The notes under the pieces are model-generated. The model saw nothing but the letters and a program-made list of their open reading frames with translations. It was not told the DNA's origin and made no database searches. A stretch of 64,000 nt of DNA from Egicoccus sp. AB-alg2 (GTDB lineage Bacteria; Actinomycetota; Nitriliruptoria; Nitriliruptorales; Nitriliruptoraceae), in contig NZ_JBGUAX010000013.1 of the NCBI RefSeq assembly GCF_041821065.1, positions 1-64,000 of the forward strand. Reading direction: 5' to 3'. The position numbers were made by a program, and so were the translations under genes. This document shows positions 42,376 to 51,338 of this stretch, in pieces; position 1 is the stretch's first letter, and each line of letters opens with the position of its first letter.

Positions 42376-43188
42376 GTGGTCGACATGATCGACGCCGAGA
42401 CGCCGTCGACACCGTCGGCGGCCGCGCCCACCCGGCGCGTCACTCGCCAGCGCGGCCTGCCCGGCGGTCGGGCGGTGGTCGGTGCACTGCTGGTCGCGGC
42501 GGCGGCGGTCGGCGTGTTCGCCGCGCACGTCCGGGCCACGGCCGAGCCCGGTACCCGCTACCTCGTCGCCAGCCAGGACATCGACGCGGGCACGCGCGTG
42601 GACCGGGACAACCTCGACACCCTCTTCGGGCATCTCCCGCTCGACCTCGCCCCGGCGGTGGCGGACAACAGCATCCTGCTGGAGGCGCGCGAGCAGGTCA
42701 TCGGCCAGGTGGTGACCGGACCGCTGGCACGCGGAGATCTCGTGTCGCGCTCGTCGCTGGTCGACGACGGGGGCGCACCCGACGCCTTCACCATGTCGTT
42801 CCCGGTCGCGGCGGCGGACGCCGTGGCCGGCAGCCTGCAACGCGGGCAGCGCATCGACGTGTTGGCGACCTACGGCAGCGGCGAGTCGGCCTACACCGCC
42901 TACGTCGTCGCCGGGGTGCCGCTGGTCGCCGTCGACCGGCCCGGCGACGGCGGCTTCGGCGCGGGTGACCAGCGTGTCCTGACGGTGGCCCTGACCGAGC
43001 AGCAGCAGGTGCAGGCGCTGGCGCACGCTGTCGCGGTGGCGGACGTGGTCGTCACGCGCGCGCCCGAAGGGGTCGAGCGCGACGGCGTGCCGGACGCCTA
43101 TCGGCCGGGCGGCAGCGTCACCGACGGCGGCGACGCGCCCGCCTCGGCACCGGCGACCGGGGCCGACGACACCGGGAGCGGGGACTGA
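42376..43188 (+). CDS. cpaB: Flp pilus assembly protein CpaB/RcpC (SAF domain)
   Basis: A 270-residue protein with one N-terminal membrane span (about 33-52), a SAF domain (about 60-125: YLVASQDIDAGTRVDRDNL) and an RcpC/CpaB domain (about 130-240). It ends in a Ser/Gly/Asp tail. CpaB supports pilus extrusion through the envelope. The start is GTG 42376 or ATG 42385. It leads a tightly packed Tad operon and overlaps tadZ (TGATG). Confidence 0.85.
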   Translation: MVDMIDAETPSTPSAAAPTRRVTRQRGLPGGRAVVGALLVAAAAVGVFAAHVRATAEPGTRYLVASQDIDAGTRVDRDNLDTLFGHLPLDLAPAVADNSILLEAREQVIGQVVTGPLARGDLVSRSSLVDDGGAPDAFTMSFPVAAADAVAGSLQRGQRIDVLATYGSGESAYTAYVVAGVPLVAVDRPGDGGFGAGDQRVLTVALTEQQQVQALAHAVAVADVVVTRAPEGVERDGVPDAYRPGGSVTDGGDAPASAPATGADDTGSGD

Positions 43189-44510
43189 TGCGCGAGCGCT
43201 ACGTCCTGCTCGGCCTGGCTCGCGCACGGGTGGACTGGTTCCGTGCGGTCGGGCACTGGTCCACGGCCGCCGCACTGCCGGCCGAGTTCGTCCGGTGCGT
43301 GTCGGCCGACGAGGTGCGGGCGCGCCTGTCCACCGGGCGGCCCTTCTCAGCGTTGCTGGTGGACGCCGCCGTCCCGGGGCTCGACCGAGACCTGCTCGCG
43401 GCCGCCCACGCGGCTGGCTGCGCGGTGCTGGTGGTCGACACCGTCGACACCGACCGGGACTGGCGCGGGCTGGGTGCCGACGCCGTGCTCGCACCGGTCT
43501 TCTCGCGCGACGAACTGCTCGAGGTGCTCGGGGCCCACGCGCGCCCGGTCACGGACGCGGTGCCGGTGGTGCGCGGCGAGGTGGCGGCCGTGGCGTCCGG
43601 GGCGTGCGGTCGGCTGATCGCCGTCACCGGCCCCGGCGGCACCGGGGCGTCGACGCTCGCGATCGCGCTCGCCCAGGGTCTGGCCACGCCGAGCCGGTCC
43701 GCGCGCGGCGACGCCGCTCGCGGCGAGGTCCTGCTCGCCGACCTGTGCCGGTACGCGGATCAGGCCATGCTCCACGACACGAGGTCGCTGGTGCCCGGCA
43801 TCCAGGAAGTCGTCGAGCTCCACCGCGTCACCCGTCCGGCGCCGGACGAGGTGCGCGCGCAGACGTTCGAGGTCGCCGACCGTGGCTACCGGCTGCTCCT
43901 GGGTTTGCGCCGTCCTCGCCACTGGGTGGCGCTGCGGCCCCGTGCCGTCGAGGCGGCGGTCGACGGGCTGCTGCGCGCCGCGGACGTCGTCGTCGCCGAC
44001 GTCGAGGCAGAGTTCGAAGGCGAGGCCGAGACCGGCTCCGTCGACGTCGAGGACCGCCATGCCATCGCACGCACGGCGATCGCTCGCGCCGAGGTCGTGG
44101 TCGTGGTCGGCGAGGCGTCCATGAAGGGCTGCTACGCGTTGGTCCGGACCCTGGGCGAACTGCTGGACCACGGCGTGCCGGTCGACCGCCTCCTGCCGGT
44201 CGTGAACCGCTCGCCGCGAAGCCCGCGAACCCGCGCCGAGCTCACCACCACGCTGGCCACGCTGCTGCAGGCGTCGGTCGGCGAGGCGGCGACCCGGCTG
44301 GTCAGCCCGCTGCATCTGCCCGCACGCCGGGTCGACGAGGCGCTCCGCGACGGCGTCGCCCTGCCGGCGCCGTTGCCGTCGCTGCTGGCGCGTGCGGTCG
44401 AGGCGCTGGCCCAGCGGGCCGCGCCGGCCGGCACGGACGACGATGCGGAACCTGCCCGGCTGGCGCCGGGCAGCCTGTCGGCCTTCACGTCGCCGGAGCC
44501 GCCGGCATGA
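43188..44510 (+). CDS. tadZ: TadZ/CpaE-like P-loop ATPase
   Basis: A 440-residue protein. An N-terminal receiver-like domain (about 1-120) precedes a MinD/ParA-type ATPase with the P-loop VTGPGGTGASTLAIALAQ (about 145-162), in which the usual Lys is replaced. TadZ positions the pilus machine at the pole in characterised systems. ATG 43188 overlaps the cpaB stop. Confidence 0.87.
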   Translation: MRERYVLLGLARARVDWFRAVGHWSTAAALPAEFVRCVSADEVRARLSTGRPFSALLVDAAVPGLDRDLLAAAHAAGCAVLVVDTVDTDRDWRGLGADAVLAPVFSRDELLEVLGAHARPVTDAVPVVRGEVAAVASGACGRLIAVTGPGGTGASTLAIALAQGLATPSRSARGDAARGEVLLADLCRYADQAMLHDTRSLVPGIQEVVELHRVTRPAPDEVRAQTFEVADRGYRLLLGLRRPRHWVALRPRAVEAAVDGLLRAADVVVADVEAEFEGEAETGSVDVEDRHAIARTAIARAEVVVVVGEASMKGCYALVRTLGELLDHGVPVDRLLPVVNRSPRSPRTRAELTTTLATLLQASVGEAATRLVSPLHLPARRVDEALRDGVALPAPLPSLLARAVEALAQRAAPAGTDDDAEPARLAPGSLSAFTSPEPPA

Positions 44511-45838
44511 GCGGGCCGATCCTGGAGTCGCCCCTGGTGCTGATCGAGCAGCGCGTCCTGCGGCGCGCCAAGGACGAGACGCTCGACCTCGACGGCTCTG
44601 ACGCCGCCCGGCGGGTTCGTGACCTGGTCGCCGACGAGGTCGAGCAGTGGCGGCTGGACTACAAGCACGGGCTGCGGTCGTTCGACCTGCCCGACCCGGA
44701 CCTCGTCATCGAGCGGGCCGAGCGCAATCTCCTCGGCTTCGGGCCGCTCGAACCGCTGCTCGCGGACGACGACGTCTGGGAGATCATGATCAACGCGCCG
44801 GACCAGATCTTCGTCAAGCGCCACGACGGGGTGTCCGGCTACCACGACGACGCCTTCCACGACGACGAGCACGTCACCCGCACGCTGACGAAGCTGCTCG
44901 ACGACGCCTCGCAGTCGCACCGCAAGCTCGACGCTGCCGAAGGGCTCCAGGACGCCCAGCTCGACGCCGGCGCCCGCCTGCACATCGTGCACCGCGACGT
45001 CGGGCGCGGCGGCCACCTGTTGGTCAACATCCGCAAGTTCACCGGTGTGGCGATCCGGTCGCTCGACGAGCTCGTGACGCGCGGGGCCCTGCAGGCGCCG
45101 GTCGCGGCGTTCCTGCGGGCGTGCGCCCAGGCCACGCTGTCGATCGTGTTCGCCGGTCCGCCCGGCTCCGGCAAGACCACCCTGCTCTCGTGCTGCACCG
45201 CCGAACTCGACCCCAGCCTGCGCGTGGTGACCGCCGAGGAGGTCTTCGAGGTCGACGTGCCGCTGCCCAACGTCGCGTCGATGCAGACCCGGGCGGCGCG
45301 CCCGGACCGTCCCGAGGTCGACCTGCGCCGGCTCGTCGCCGGGTTCCTGCGCATGGCCCCCGACGTCGCCATCGTCGGCGAGGTCCGCGACCGTGAGGCG
45401 CTGCCGCTGCTGCTGACGCTGTCCTCGGGCGTCAAGGGCTACACGACGATCCACGCCGGGACGGCCCGTCAAGCCCTGTCCCGGCTGCGGTTCATCAGCC
45501 AGCTCGCCGACACCCGCTCGGAGCTGCCGATGCCGGCGCTGACCTCGCTGGTGACCGAGGCCGTCGACCTGGTGGTCCAGTGCTCGCGGGTCGCCGGCCG
45601 CCCGCGCATCGAGGAGGTCGTCGCGGTCGAGGACCTGCAGTCGGTGGACGGCAGCGGCCAGTTCACGGTCACCGAGTTGTTCCGCCGCGAGGACCCCGAC
45701 GCCGACCTCACCTGGACGGGCAACGTGCCGGTGCGCATCGGCCGCCCACTGGCCGCCGCCGGCCACGACGTCCGCGAACTGCTGGACGCCGTGGCGGGTG
45801 CGGTCGCCGCCGAGGCCGGGCGGGCTGGCCATGGGTGA
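44507..45838 (+). CDS. tadA: TadA/CpaF secretion ATPase
   Basis: A 443-residue type II/IV secretion ATPase powering pilin export. It has an N-terminal domain (about 1-190), Walker A GPPGSGKTTLL, Walker B DVAIVGEVRDRE and the His box GYTTIHAGTARQ. ATG 44507 overlaps the tadZ stop (ATGA). Most conserved gene of the locus. Confidence 0.95.
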   Translation: MSGPILESPLVLIEQRVLRRAKDETLDLDGSDAARRVRDLVADEVEQWRLDYKHGLRSFDLPDPDLVIERAERNLLGFGPLEPLLADDDVWEIMINAPDQIFVKRHDGVSGYHDDAFHDDEHVTRTLTKLLDDASQSHRKLDAAEGLQDAQLDAGARLHIVHRDVGRGGHLLVNIRKFTGVAIRSLDELVTRGALQAPVAAFLRACAQATLSIVFAGPPGSGKTTLLSCCTAELDPSLRVVTAEEVFEVDVPLPNVASMQTRAARPDRPEVDLRRLVAGFLRMAPDVAIVGEVRDREALPLLLTLSSGVKGYTTIHAGTARQALSRLRFISQLADTRSELPMPALTSLVTEAVDLVVQCSRVAGRPRIEEVVAVEDLQSVDGSGQFTVTELFRREDPDADLTWTGNVPVRIGRPLAAAGHDVRELLDAVAGAVAAEAGRAGHG

Positions 45839-46754
45839 CGGACTCGATGGGTTCCTGCTGGCGGTGGTCGCCGGCTACGGCGTCTACCTGCTCTACACGG
45901 CCGTCGCGCTCGGCTGGCGCGGGCTCGGCCTCGGCCCGACCCCCCTGCGCTCGACGCCTCGCCGTGACCGGCTCCGCGAGTTCCTCGTCCAGGCCGGCCT
46001 CGACGGCATCCGACCCGTCGAGCTCGCCGCCGTCATGCTCGTCCTGTTCGGCGTCGCGGCCGCCCTAGCGTGGGTCCTGTACGGCGGCACGCTCGTGCCG
46101 ATCGCCGCCGGAACGATGGTCGCCACCGTGCCCGTGTGGTCGGCGCGTACCCGTCGCCGTAGCCGCCGCGAACTGGCCCGCGAGGCATGGCCGAGGCTGA
46201 TCGAGGAGATCCGGCTCAACGCCGTGACGCTCGGCCGTTCCGTGCCCCAGGCGCTGCTCACCGTCGGCCTGCGCGGCCCCGAGGAACTGCGTCCGGCCTT
46301 CGTCGCAGCGCAGCGCGAATGGCTGATGTCCACCGACTTCGAACGCACCCTCGACGTGCTGCGCGCGCGACTCGCCGATCCGACGGCCGACGCCGTGTGC
46401 GAGACCCTGCTGGTGGCGCACGACGTCGGTGGCACCGACGTGGACCGGCGCCTGCGGGCGCTGGCCGCCGACCGCATCCAGGACCTGCAGGGACGCAAGG
46501 ACGCCCGCGCCAAGCAGGCCGGCGTCCGGTTCGCACGGATGTTCGTCCTGCTCGTGCCCATCGGGATGGCGTTCGTCGGCCTCTCCATCGGCGAGGGGCG
46601 CGCCGCCTACGCCAGCGACACCGGGCAGGCCATGGTGCTGCTCGCCTTCGCGCTCATGGCCGGCTGCTGGTGGTGGGCCGGCCGACTGCTCCAGCTGCCC
46701 GAGGAGCAGCGCGTCTTCCTCGGGGTCGGCCGTGAGGAGCACGGGGGACGATGA
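45831..46754 (+). CDS. tadB: TadB-like type II secretion F-domain protein
   Basis: A 307-residue inner-membrane platform protein. Helices lie at about 8-25, 72-90, 95-112 and two near the C-terminus (245-290). The cytoplasmic F domain (about 115-240) contains ELAREAWPRLIEEIRLNAVTLGRSVPQAL. It overlaps tadA by 8 bases and tadC by ATGA. Confidence 0.88.
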   Translation: MGDGLDGFLLAVVAGYGVYLLYTAVALGWRGLGLGPTPLRSTPRRDRLREFLVQAGLDGIRPVELAAVMLVLFGVAAALAWVLYGGTLVPIAAGTMVATVPVWSARTRRRSRRELAREAWPRLIEEIRLNAVTLGRSVPQALLTVGLRGPEELRPAFVAAQREWLMSTDFERTLDVLRARLADPTADAVCETLLVAHDVGGTDVDRRLRALAADRIQDLQGRKDARAKQAGVRFARMFVLLVPIGMAFVGLSIGEGRAAYASDTGQAMVLLAFALMAGCWWWAGRLLQLPEEQRVFLGVGREEHGGR

Positions 46755-47659
46755 CGACGCTGCTGCTGCTCAGCGGTCTCGCCCTGTGGTTGGGGCTCAC
46801 GCTGCTGTTCGCCGAGCTGCGCTGGTTCTCGCGACGCTCGCTGGTGGCCCGCCTCGGCCCCTACGTGCCCGGCGGGATGGGTGCGCGCAGCTGGGCCGGG
46901 GTGTTGTCCGCCGAGACCTTCCGGGAGGCGGTCGGCCCCGTCGCCCGCAGCCTCGGCGAGGGCTTCTCGCGCCTGTTCGGCGTCAGCGAGGAACTCGACC
47001 GCAAGCTGCGGCGCATCCACGCGCACCTCGACGTCACGGAGTTCCGCGTCCGGCAGGTCGGCTGGTCGCTCGCGGCCCTGTCGCTGGGGGCGCTGCTGTC
47101 GGTCGCCGTGCGGCCGCCGGCGCCCGTGGCCCTGTTGTTCACCCTCGGGGGTCTCCTGCTGGCCTTCCTGCTGCTCGAGCAGCAGGTCGAGACCGCCTCG
47201 TCACGGTGGAAGCGGGCCGTCCACCTGGAACTGCCCGTGGTGGCGGAACAGATCGCGATGCTGCTGGGCGCGGGCTACTCGTTGGCGGCCGCGCTGGACC
47301 GCGTCGCCAGCCGCGGCCAGGGCGCCGTGGCGCGAGACCTGCGCCGGGTGCTGGCCCGCATCCGACAGGGCCTCGACGAGGAGCACGCCCTGCAGGAATG
47401 GGCGGAACTCGCCGACGTGCCCTCGGTCGACCGGCTCGTGTCGGTCCTCGCCCTCAATCGCGAGGCCAGCGACCTGGGACGGCTGATCGCCGAGGAGGCC
47501 CGCGCCATCCGCGGCGACGTCCAGCGCGAACTCGTGGAGCGGCTCGAACGCCGGGGACAGCAGGTCTGGATCCCGGTCACCGTGGCGACGCTGCTGCCGG
47601 GTGTGATCTTCATCGCGATCCCGTTCACCCGTGCGCTGGACGGTTTCCTCGGCCCCTGA
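46751..47659 (+). CDS. tadC: TadC-like type II secretion F-domain protein
   Basis: A 302-residue partner platform protein. The F domain (about 160-270) reads ELPVVAEQIAMLLGAGYSLAAALDRVA and ends VATLLPGVIFIAIPFTRAL. ATG 46751 overlaps the tadB stop. About 117 bases without a gene follow before the pilin; no -10/-35 pair there is convincing. Confidence 0.88.
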   Translation: MTTLLLLSGLALWLGLTLLFAELRWFSRRSLVARLGPYVPGGMGARSWAGVLSAETFREAVGPVARSLGEGFSRLFGVSEELDRKLRRIHAHLDVTEFRVRQVGWSLAALSLGALLSVAVRPPAPVALLFTLGGLLLAFLLLEQQVETASSRWKRAVHLELPVVAEQIAMLLGAGYSLAAALDRVASRGQGAVARDLRRVLARIRQGLDEEHALQEWAELADVPSVDRLVSVLALNREASDLGRLIAEEARAIRGDVQRELVERLERRGQQVWIPVTVATLLPGVIFIAIPFTRALDGFLGP

Positions 47660-47776
47660 ACGTGCGACCAGACGAGCGGATCGAGGCGTCATCCACAGGG
47701 CAGCGAAATTTGGACGTGCAAGATGCGGTTGCATCGGGCACCATCTAGGAGAACTAGACCGCACGGGGGAGCCCAG

Positions 47777-47965
47777 ATGGCACGGCAGTTACCAGCGCTC
47801 ATGGCACGTCTTCGTCAGAACCAGGCGGGCGAAGGCGTCATCTCGGCGGCCATCGTGGTCCTGATCATGGCGCTCCTCGGTGCGGCCATGTGGGCGGCCT
47901 TCAACGGGATCTTCACCGACGCCACGGCGGAGATCCAGACAACCGTGGACTCGATCGGCGGCTAG
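47777..47965 (+). CDS. flp: Flp-type pilin
   Basis: A 62-residue prepilin. A basic leader (MARQLPALMARLRQNQAG) precedes EGVISAAIVVLIMALLGAAM, the hydrophobic assembly helix, and a short polar tail. The likely peptidase site is Gly-Glu before EGVIS. ATG 47777 follows GGGGGAG. It is the major subunit candidate. Confidence 0.85.
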   Translation: MARQLPALMARLRQNQAGEGVISAAIVVLIMALLGAAMWAAFNGIFTDATAEIQTTVDSIGG

Positions 47966-48343
47966 GTGGACCGCGGCGAGTCCGGGAGCAGTCCCGTCAC
48001 CGCCGTCTTCGGCGTCGCGATCTTCCTCGCCTTCGTGCTCCTCGCCACGCAGACCCTGCTGCACCTCTACGCCTCGTCGGTCGTGTCCAGCGCGGCCTTC
48101 GACGTCGCCCGGCGTGGGGCGGCCGAGGGAGGCGGCGGCTGCGCCGAGGTCGACCGCCGCGTCCGGGCGCGCCTGGGCGACCACGGCGCCGGCGCCCGGG
48201 TCGACTGTCTCGTCGACGGCGAGCAGTTGCGCGTCCGGGTGCTGGCCGACTCGCCGGCCCGTCTGCTCGCAGGGCTGCGACGCGACGCCGGTGTCCGCGG
48301 CATCGAACGCACCGCCACGGTCAGGATCGAGCGGGTCCGATGA
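47966..48343 (+). CDS. TadE-like minor pseudopilin 1
   Basis: A 125-residue protein whose GTG directly follows the pilin TAG. An N-terminal GSSPVTAVFGVAIFLAFVLL helix of the TadE kind is followed by a small domain with two cysteines (GGGCAEV, VDCLVD). Probably a minor pilin or assembly factor. It overlaps the next gene. Confidence 0.75.
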   Translation: MDRGESGSSPVTAVFGVAIFLAFVLLATQTLLHLYASSVVSSAAFDVARRGAAEGGGGCAEVDRRVRARLGDHGAGARVDCLVDGEQLRVRVLADSPARLLAGLRRDAGVRGIERTATVRIERVR

Positions 48344-48798
48344 GGGCGTGGCGTCAGGAGGAGGGGTTCGCCGCTGGGGCCGAGGCGCTGGCGTTCGGCG
48401 TGCTCGTCTTCGTGCTCGGCACGTTGGTCGTCGTGAACGCCTGGGCCGTGGTCGACGCGAAGTTCGCCGCGAGCGCCGCGGCCCGGGAAGCCGTCCGTGC
48501 TGCGGTCGAGGCGCCGACGGCCGCCGACCAGCCGGGACGTGCCGACATCGCCGCGCGCGCCGCCCTCGCAGCGCACGGCGGGCAGGAGGCGGCGGCCGTC
48601 ACCCCGCTGCGGCTGGGCCTGGAACGCTGCCAGGAGATCGCCTACGAGATCCGCGTCGAGGTCCCGGCGCTGCTGTTGCCGGGCATCGCCACGCGTACCG
48701 CGCCGTTCGTCGTCATCGGCCGGCACGTCGAGGTCGTCGACCCCTACCGCTCGGGCCTCGACGTCGCACCTGGGGAGGTGCCCGACTGTGCCTTCTGA
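48340..48798 (+). CDS. TadE-like minor pseudopilin 2
   Basis: A 152-residue protein with an N-terminal EEGFAAGAEALAFGVLVFVLG helix, then an Ala-rich helix and a beta domain with two cysteines (LERCQEI and the C-terminal PDCAF). ATG 48340 overlaps the previous stop. Role inferred from position in the Tad locus. Confidence 0.72.
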   Translation: MRAWRQEEGFAAGAEALAFGVLVFVLGTLVVVNAWAVVDAKFAASAAAREAVRAAVEAPTAADQPGRADIAARAALAAHGGQEAAAVTPLRLGLERCQEIAYEIRVEVPALLLPGIATRTAPFVVIGRHVEVVDPYRSGLDVAPGEVPDCAF

Positions 48799-49231
48799 CG
48801 AACCGCGACGCGGCCGGGCGCACGAGGAGGGCAACACCCTGGTGTTGATGCCGGTCGCGGTGCTCGTGCTGCTCGTGTTGGCGTCGATCGCCTTCGATGC
48901 GGCCAACGTCTACCTGCAGCAGCGGCGCCTGGCCGACCTCGCCGCCGGGCTCGCCAACGACGCGGTGGCCGGCCTCGACCTCGACGCCGTCTTCGATGCC
49001 GGGCAGGAGGCGCGCATCGATCCAGGCCGTGCGCGCGGACTCACACAGGCACGGCTGGGCGCGTTCACACGGGATCGCACGCTCGAGGACGTCCGGTGCG
49101 TCCCCGCGATCGACGGTTTCGAGGTGACCGTCGCCTGTGAAGGTCGCGTCGCCGCCGTCTTCGGCCGCGCCCTGGCGGGCGACGGGTTCGCCGTGCGCGC
49201 GGTCGAGTCGGCACGCGCCGCCGTCGAGTGA
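48788..49231 (+). CDS. TadG/Flp-associated membrane protein
   Basis: A 147-residue protein starting at GTG 48788 inside the previous gene. It has EEGNTLVLMPVAVLVLLVLASIAFDAAN, typical of TadE/TadG N-termini, and two cysteines (VRCVP, VACEGR). It lacks the large von Willebrand domain of full TadG proteins. Last gene of the operon. Confidence 0.72.
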   Translation: MPSDEPRRGRAHEEGNTLVLMPVAVLVLLVLASIAFDAANVYLQQRRLADLAAGLANDAVAGLDLDAVFDAGQEARIDPGRARGLTQARLGAFTRDRTLEDVRCVPAIDGFEVTVACEGRVAAVFGRALAGDGFAVRAVESARAAVE

Positions 49232-49247
49232 CCGACCTGCCGCTCGT

Positions 49248-49284
49248 GTAAGTGTTGAAACGTATCAAGGCGCTTACGTAGCGT
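49248..49284 (+). promoter_or_regulatory. Promoter with nested dyad before the CGNR-MATE operon
   Basis: TTGAAA (49255-49260) and TAGCGT (49279-49284) are spaced by 18 bases. Over them lie an outer dyad GTAAG...CTTAC (49248-49252, 49273-49277) and an inner dyad TTGA-N6-TCAA (49255-49268). The outer arms pair nearly through CGCTTAC/GTAAGTG. A repressor bound here would cover the -35 and spacer; the CGNR protein encoded next is the obvious candidate. Confidence 0.55.
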
Positions 49285-49320
49285 GTCGGGCCCACCCGTC
49301 CGCCAGCCGAGAGCCCGCCC

Positions 49321-49854
49321 GTGCGCTTCGATCGCTACGACAACCGTGCCGCCCAGGTCGCCGCGGCCCTGGTGACCGCTGCCCGCGACGGCCTCACGCT
49401 GGCGGCGTTGCGCGGCGTGATCGAGCAGTTCGACCTGCCGCTGCACGTCGACCCGGCCGATCTGGCCGGGGCCGTGGCGTTGGCGGACGAGCTCACGCCG
49501 CTGTTCGGGAGCCCCGCCGACGCGACGATCGCCGCGATCGACGACCGACTGGCGACCCTGGACGTGCGTCCGCGGCTCACCACCCACGATGGCCGCGACC
49601 CCCACCTGCACTTCGAACCCGACGGTGCCGACACGGTCACGCGGCTGCGCGTCAACAGCCTCATGGGCCTCGCCGCCGTCGTCGCCGACGCGGGACCGCA
49701 GCGGCTGGGACGCTGCGCCGCCGCGGGCTGCGAGGTGGTCTACGTCGACGTCTCCCGCAACGGGCGCCGCCGGTTCTGCTCGACCGCCTGCGCGAACCGC
49801 ACCCACGTCGCCGAGCACCGCGCCCGCCAGCGGCCCCGGGCTACGCGCGCATGA
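49321..49854 (+). CDS. CGNR zinc-finger transcriptional regulator
   Basis: A 177-residue protein from GTG 49321. The N-terminal ABATE-like region (about 1-120) is a stress-sensing ligand domain in this family. The C-terminal CGNR zinc finger (about 131-170) has CAAAGCEVVYVDVSRNGRRR, then FCSTACANR, supplying four Cys. It is translationally coupled to a MATE exporter (ATGA), which it probably controls. The inducer is unknown. Confidence 0.87.
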   Translation: MRFDRYDNRAAQVAAALVTAARDGLTLAALRGVIEQFDLPLHVDPADLAGAVALADELTPLFGSPADATIAAIDDRLATLDVRPRLTTHDGRDPHLHFEPDGADTVTRLRVNSLMGLAAVVADAGPQRLGRCAAAGCEVVYVDVSRNGRRRFCSTACANRTHVAEHRARQRPRATRA

Positions 49855-51194
49855 CCCCCTCGGACGCCATCCCCTCGACGCGCCGACGCCAGCGCCGCAT
49901 CGTCGCGCTGGCGGTGCCGGCGATCGCCACCCTGGTCGCCGACCCGCTGCTCGGCCTGGTCGACACGGCGGTCGTCGGTCGCATCGGCGCCGCCGAGCTC
50001 GGCGCCCTCGGCCTGGCCGTGTCCGTGCTGAGCGCGCTGTCCTGGATCTTCAACTTCCTCGTGTTCGGCACCACCTCGACCGTCGCGCGCGCGGTCGGGG
50101 CCGGCGACCTGCCGGCCGCCGGTCGCCGGGTCGGCCACGCCGCGCAGGTCGCGCTCGCCATCGGCACCGCCGTCGGGCTGCTGCTCTTCCTCGGCGCCGT
50201 GCCGATCCTGCGCCTGCTCGGCACGGTCGACGAACTGCTGGGCCCGGCTGCGACCTACCTCCAGATCCGTGCCGTCGGCGTGCCGCTCCTGCTGCTCACC
50301 TACGTCGGCCACGGCGCCTTCCGCGGCGTGTCGGACACGCGCACACCGATGGGCGTGGTCGTCGTCGCCAACCTCGTGAACGCCGTGCTGACCGTGGTGC
50401 TGGTCTTCCCGCTGGGGATGGGCATCGCCGGCGCCGCCTGGGCCACCGTCGCAGCCGAGGCCCTCACCGCCGGGGCCTTCCTCGTGCTGCTGCGCCGCAC
50501 CGGGCTGCCGCTGCGGGGCCACGGACGGCCGGACCGGCAGCAGCTGCGTGCGCTGGTCGTCGTCAGCCGCGACCTGTTCGTGCGCACCGGCGGGCTGCTG
50601 CTCGGCCTGCTGGCCATCACCGCCGCCGCCGGACGGGTCGGCGCCGTCACCGCGGCCGGCCACCAGGTCCTGTACCAGACCTTCCTGCTGGTCTCGTTCT
50701 TCATGGACGGCTTCGCCATCGCCGCGCAGGCCATCGTCGGCACGGCGTTGGGCGCCGGCCGGCCCGACGAGGCGCGCGCCTACGGCCGTGACCTCGTGGT
50801 CTGGGGAGTCGTGGGCGGCGCCGTGATCGCCATACTGCTGCTGGCCGGTGGTGGCGTGCTGCCGCGGCTGCTGACCGACGAGCCCCAGGTCCTGGCCGTC
50901 ATCGCCTCGGCGTGGTGGTTCGCGGCGCTGGGCCACGTCGTCAACGGCCCCGTGTTCGCACTCGACGGGGTGCTCATGGGTGCCGAGGACTTCGCGTACC
51001 TTCGCACCTGGACGGTGCTGGCGGCAGTCGTCGGCGGCGTCGGTGGCCAACTCGTCGCCACGTTCGGTGGCGGCCTGCTGGGCCTCTGGTTCGCCGTGCA
51101 GGCGATGATGCTCGTCCGGCTCGTCTCCCTGGTCGTCCGCGTCCGCGGCACCGCCTGGACCCGCACGGGTGCCGGACTCGTCGTCGACCCCTGA
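49851..51194 (+). CDS. MATE-family efflux transporter
   Basis: A 447-residue exporter of the DinF-like MATE branch with 12 predicted helices. The start has VPAIATLVADPLLGLVDTAVVGRIG and the middle contains GAFRGVSDTRTPM. It would export cationic compounds or oxidised metabolites using Na+ or H+. ATG 49851 overlaps the CGNR gene. Co-transcription with its likely regulator suggests inducible export. Confidence 0.9.
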   Translation: MTPSDAIPSTRRRQRRIVALAVPAIATLVADPLLGLVDTAVVGRIGAAELGALGLAVSVLSALSWIFNFLVFGTTSTVARAVGAGDLPAAGRRVGHAAQVALAIGTAVGLLLFLGAVPILRLLGTVDELLGPAATYLQIRAVGVPLLLLTYVGHGAFRGVSDTRTPMGVVVVANLVNAVLTVVLVFPLGMGIAGAAWATVAAEALTAGAFLVLLRRTGLPLRGHGRPDRQQLRALVVVSRDLFVRTGGLLLGLLAITAAAGRVGAVTAAGHQVLYQTFLLVSFFMDGFAIAAQAIVGTALGAGRPDEARAYGRDLVVWGVVGGAVIAILLLAGGGVLPRLLTDEPQVLAVIASAWWFAALGHVVNGPVFALDGVLMGAEDFAYLRTWTVLAAVVGGVGGQLVATFGGGLLGLWFAVQAMMLVRLVSLVVRVRGTAWTRTGAGLVVDP

Positions 51195-51338
51195 CCCGAC
51201 CACGTACCCGGGGCCGCCCCCGGTCGTGCGCTTCGGCTCGGGGACGACGTCGGGACCTCACCCCATGGTCCGGCGCCACGTACCACCGCAGGCTGACGCG
51301 TCCCCATCCCGCTCCCACCCCCGCTGGAGGCATGCGAC

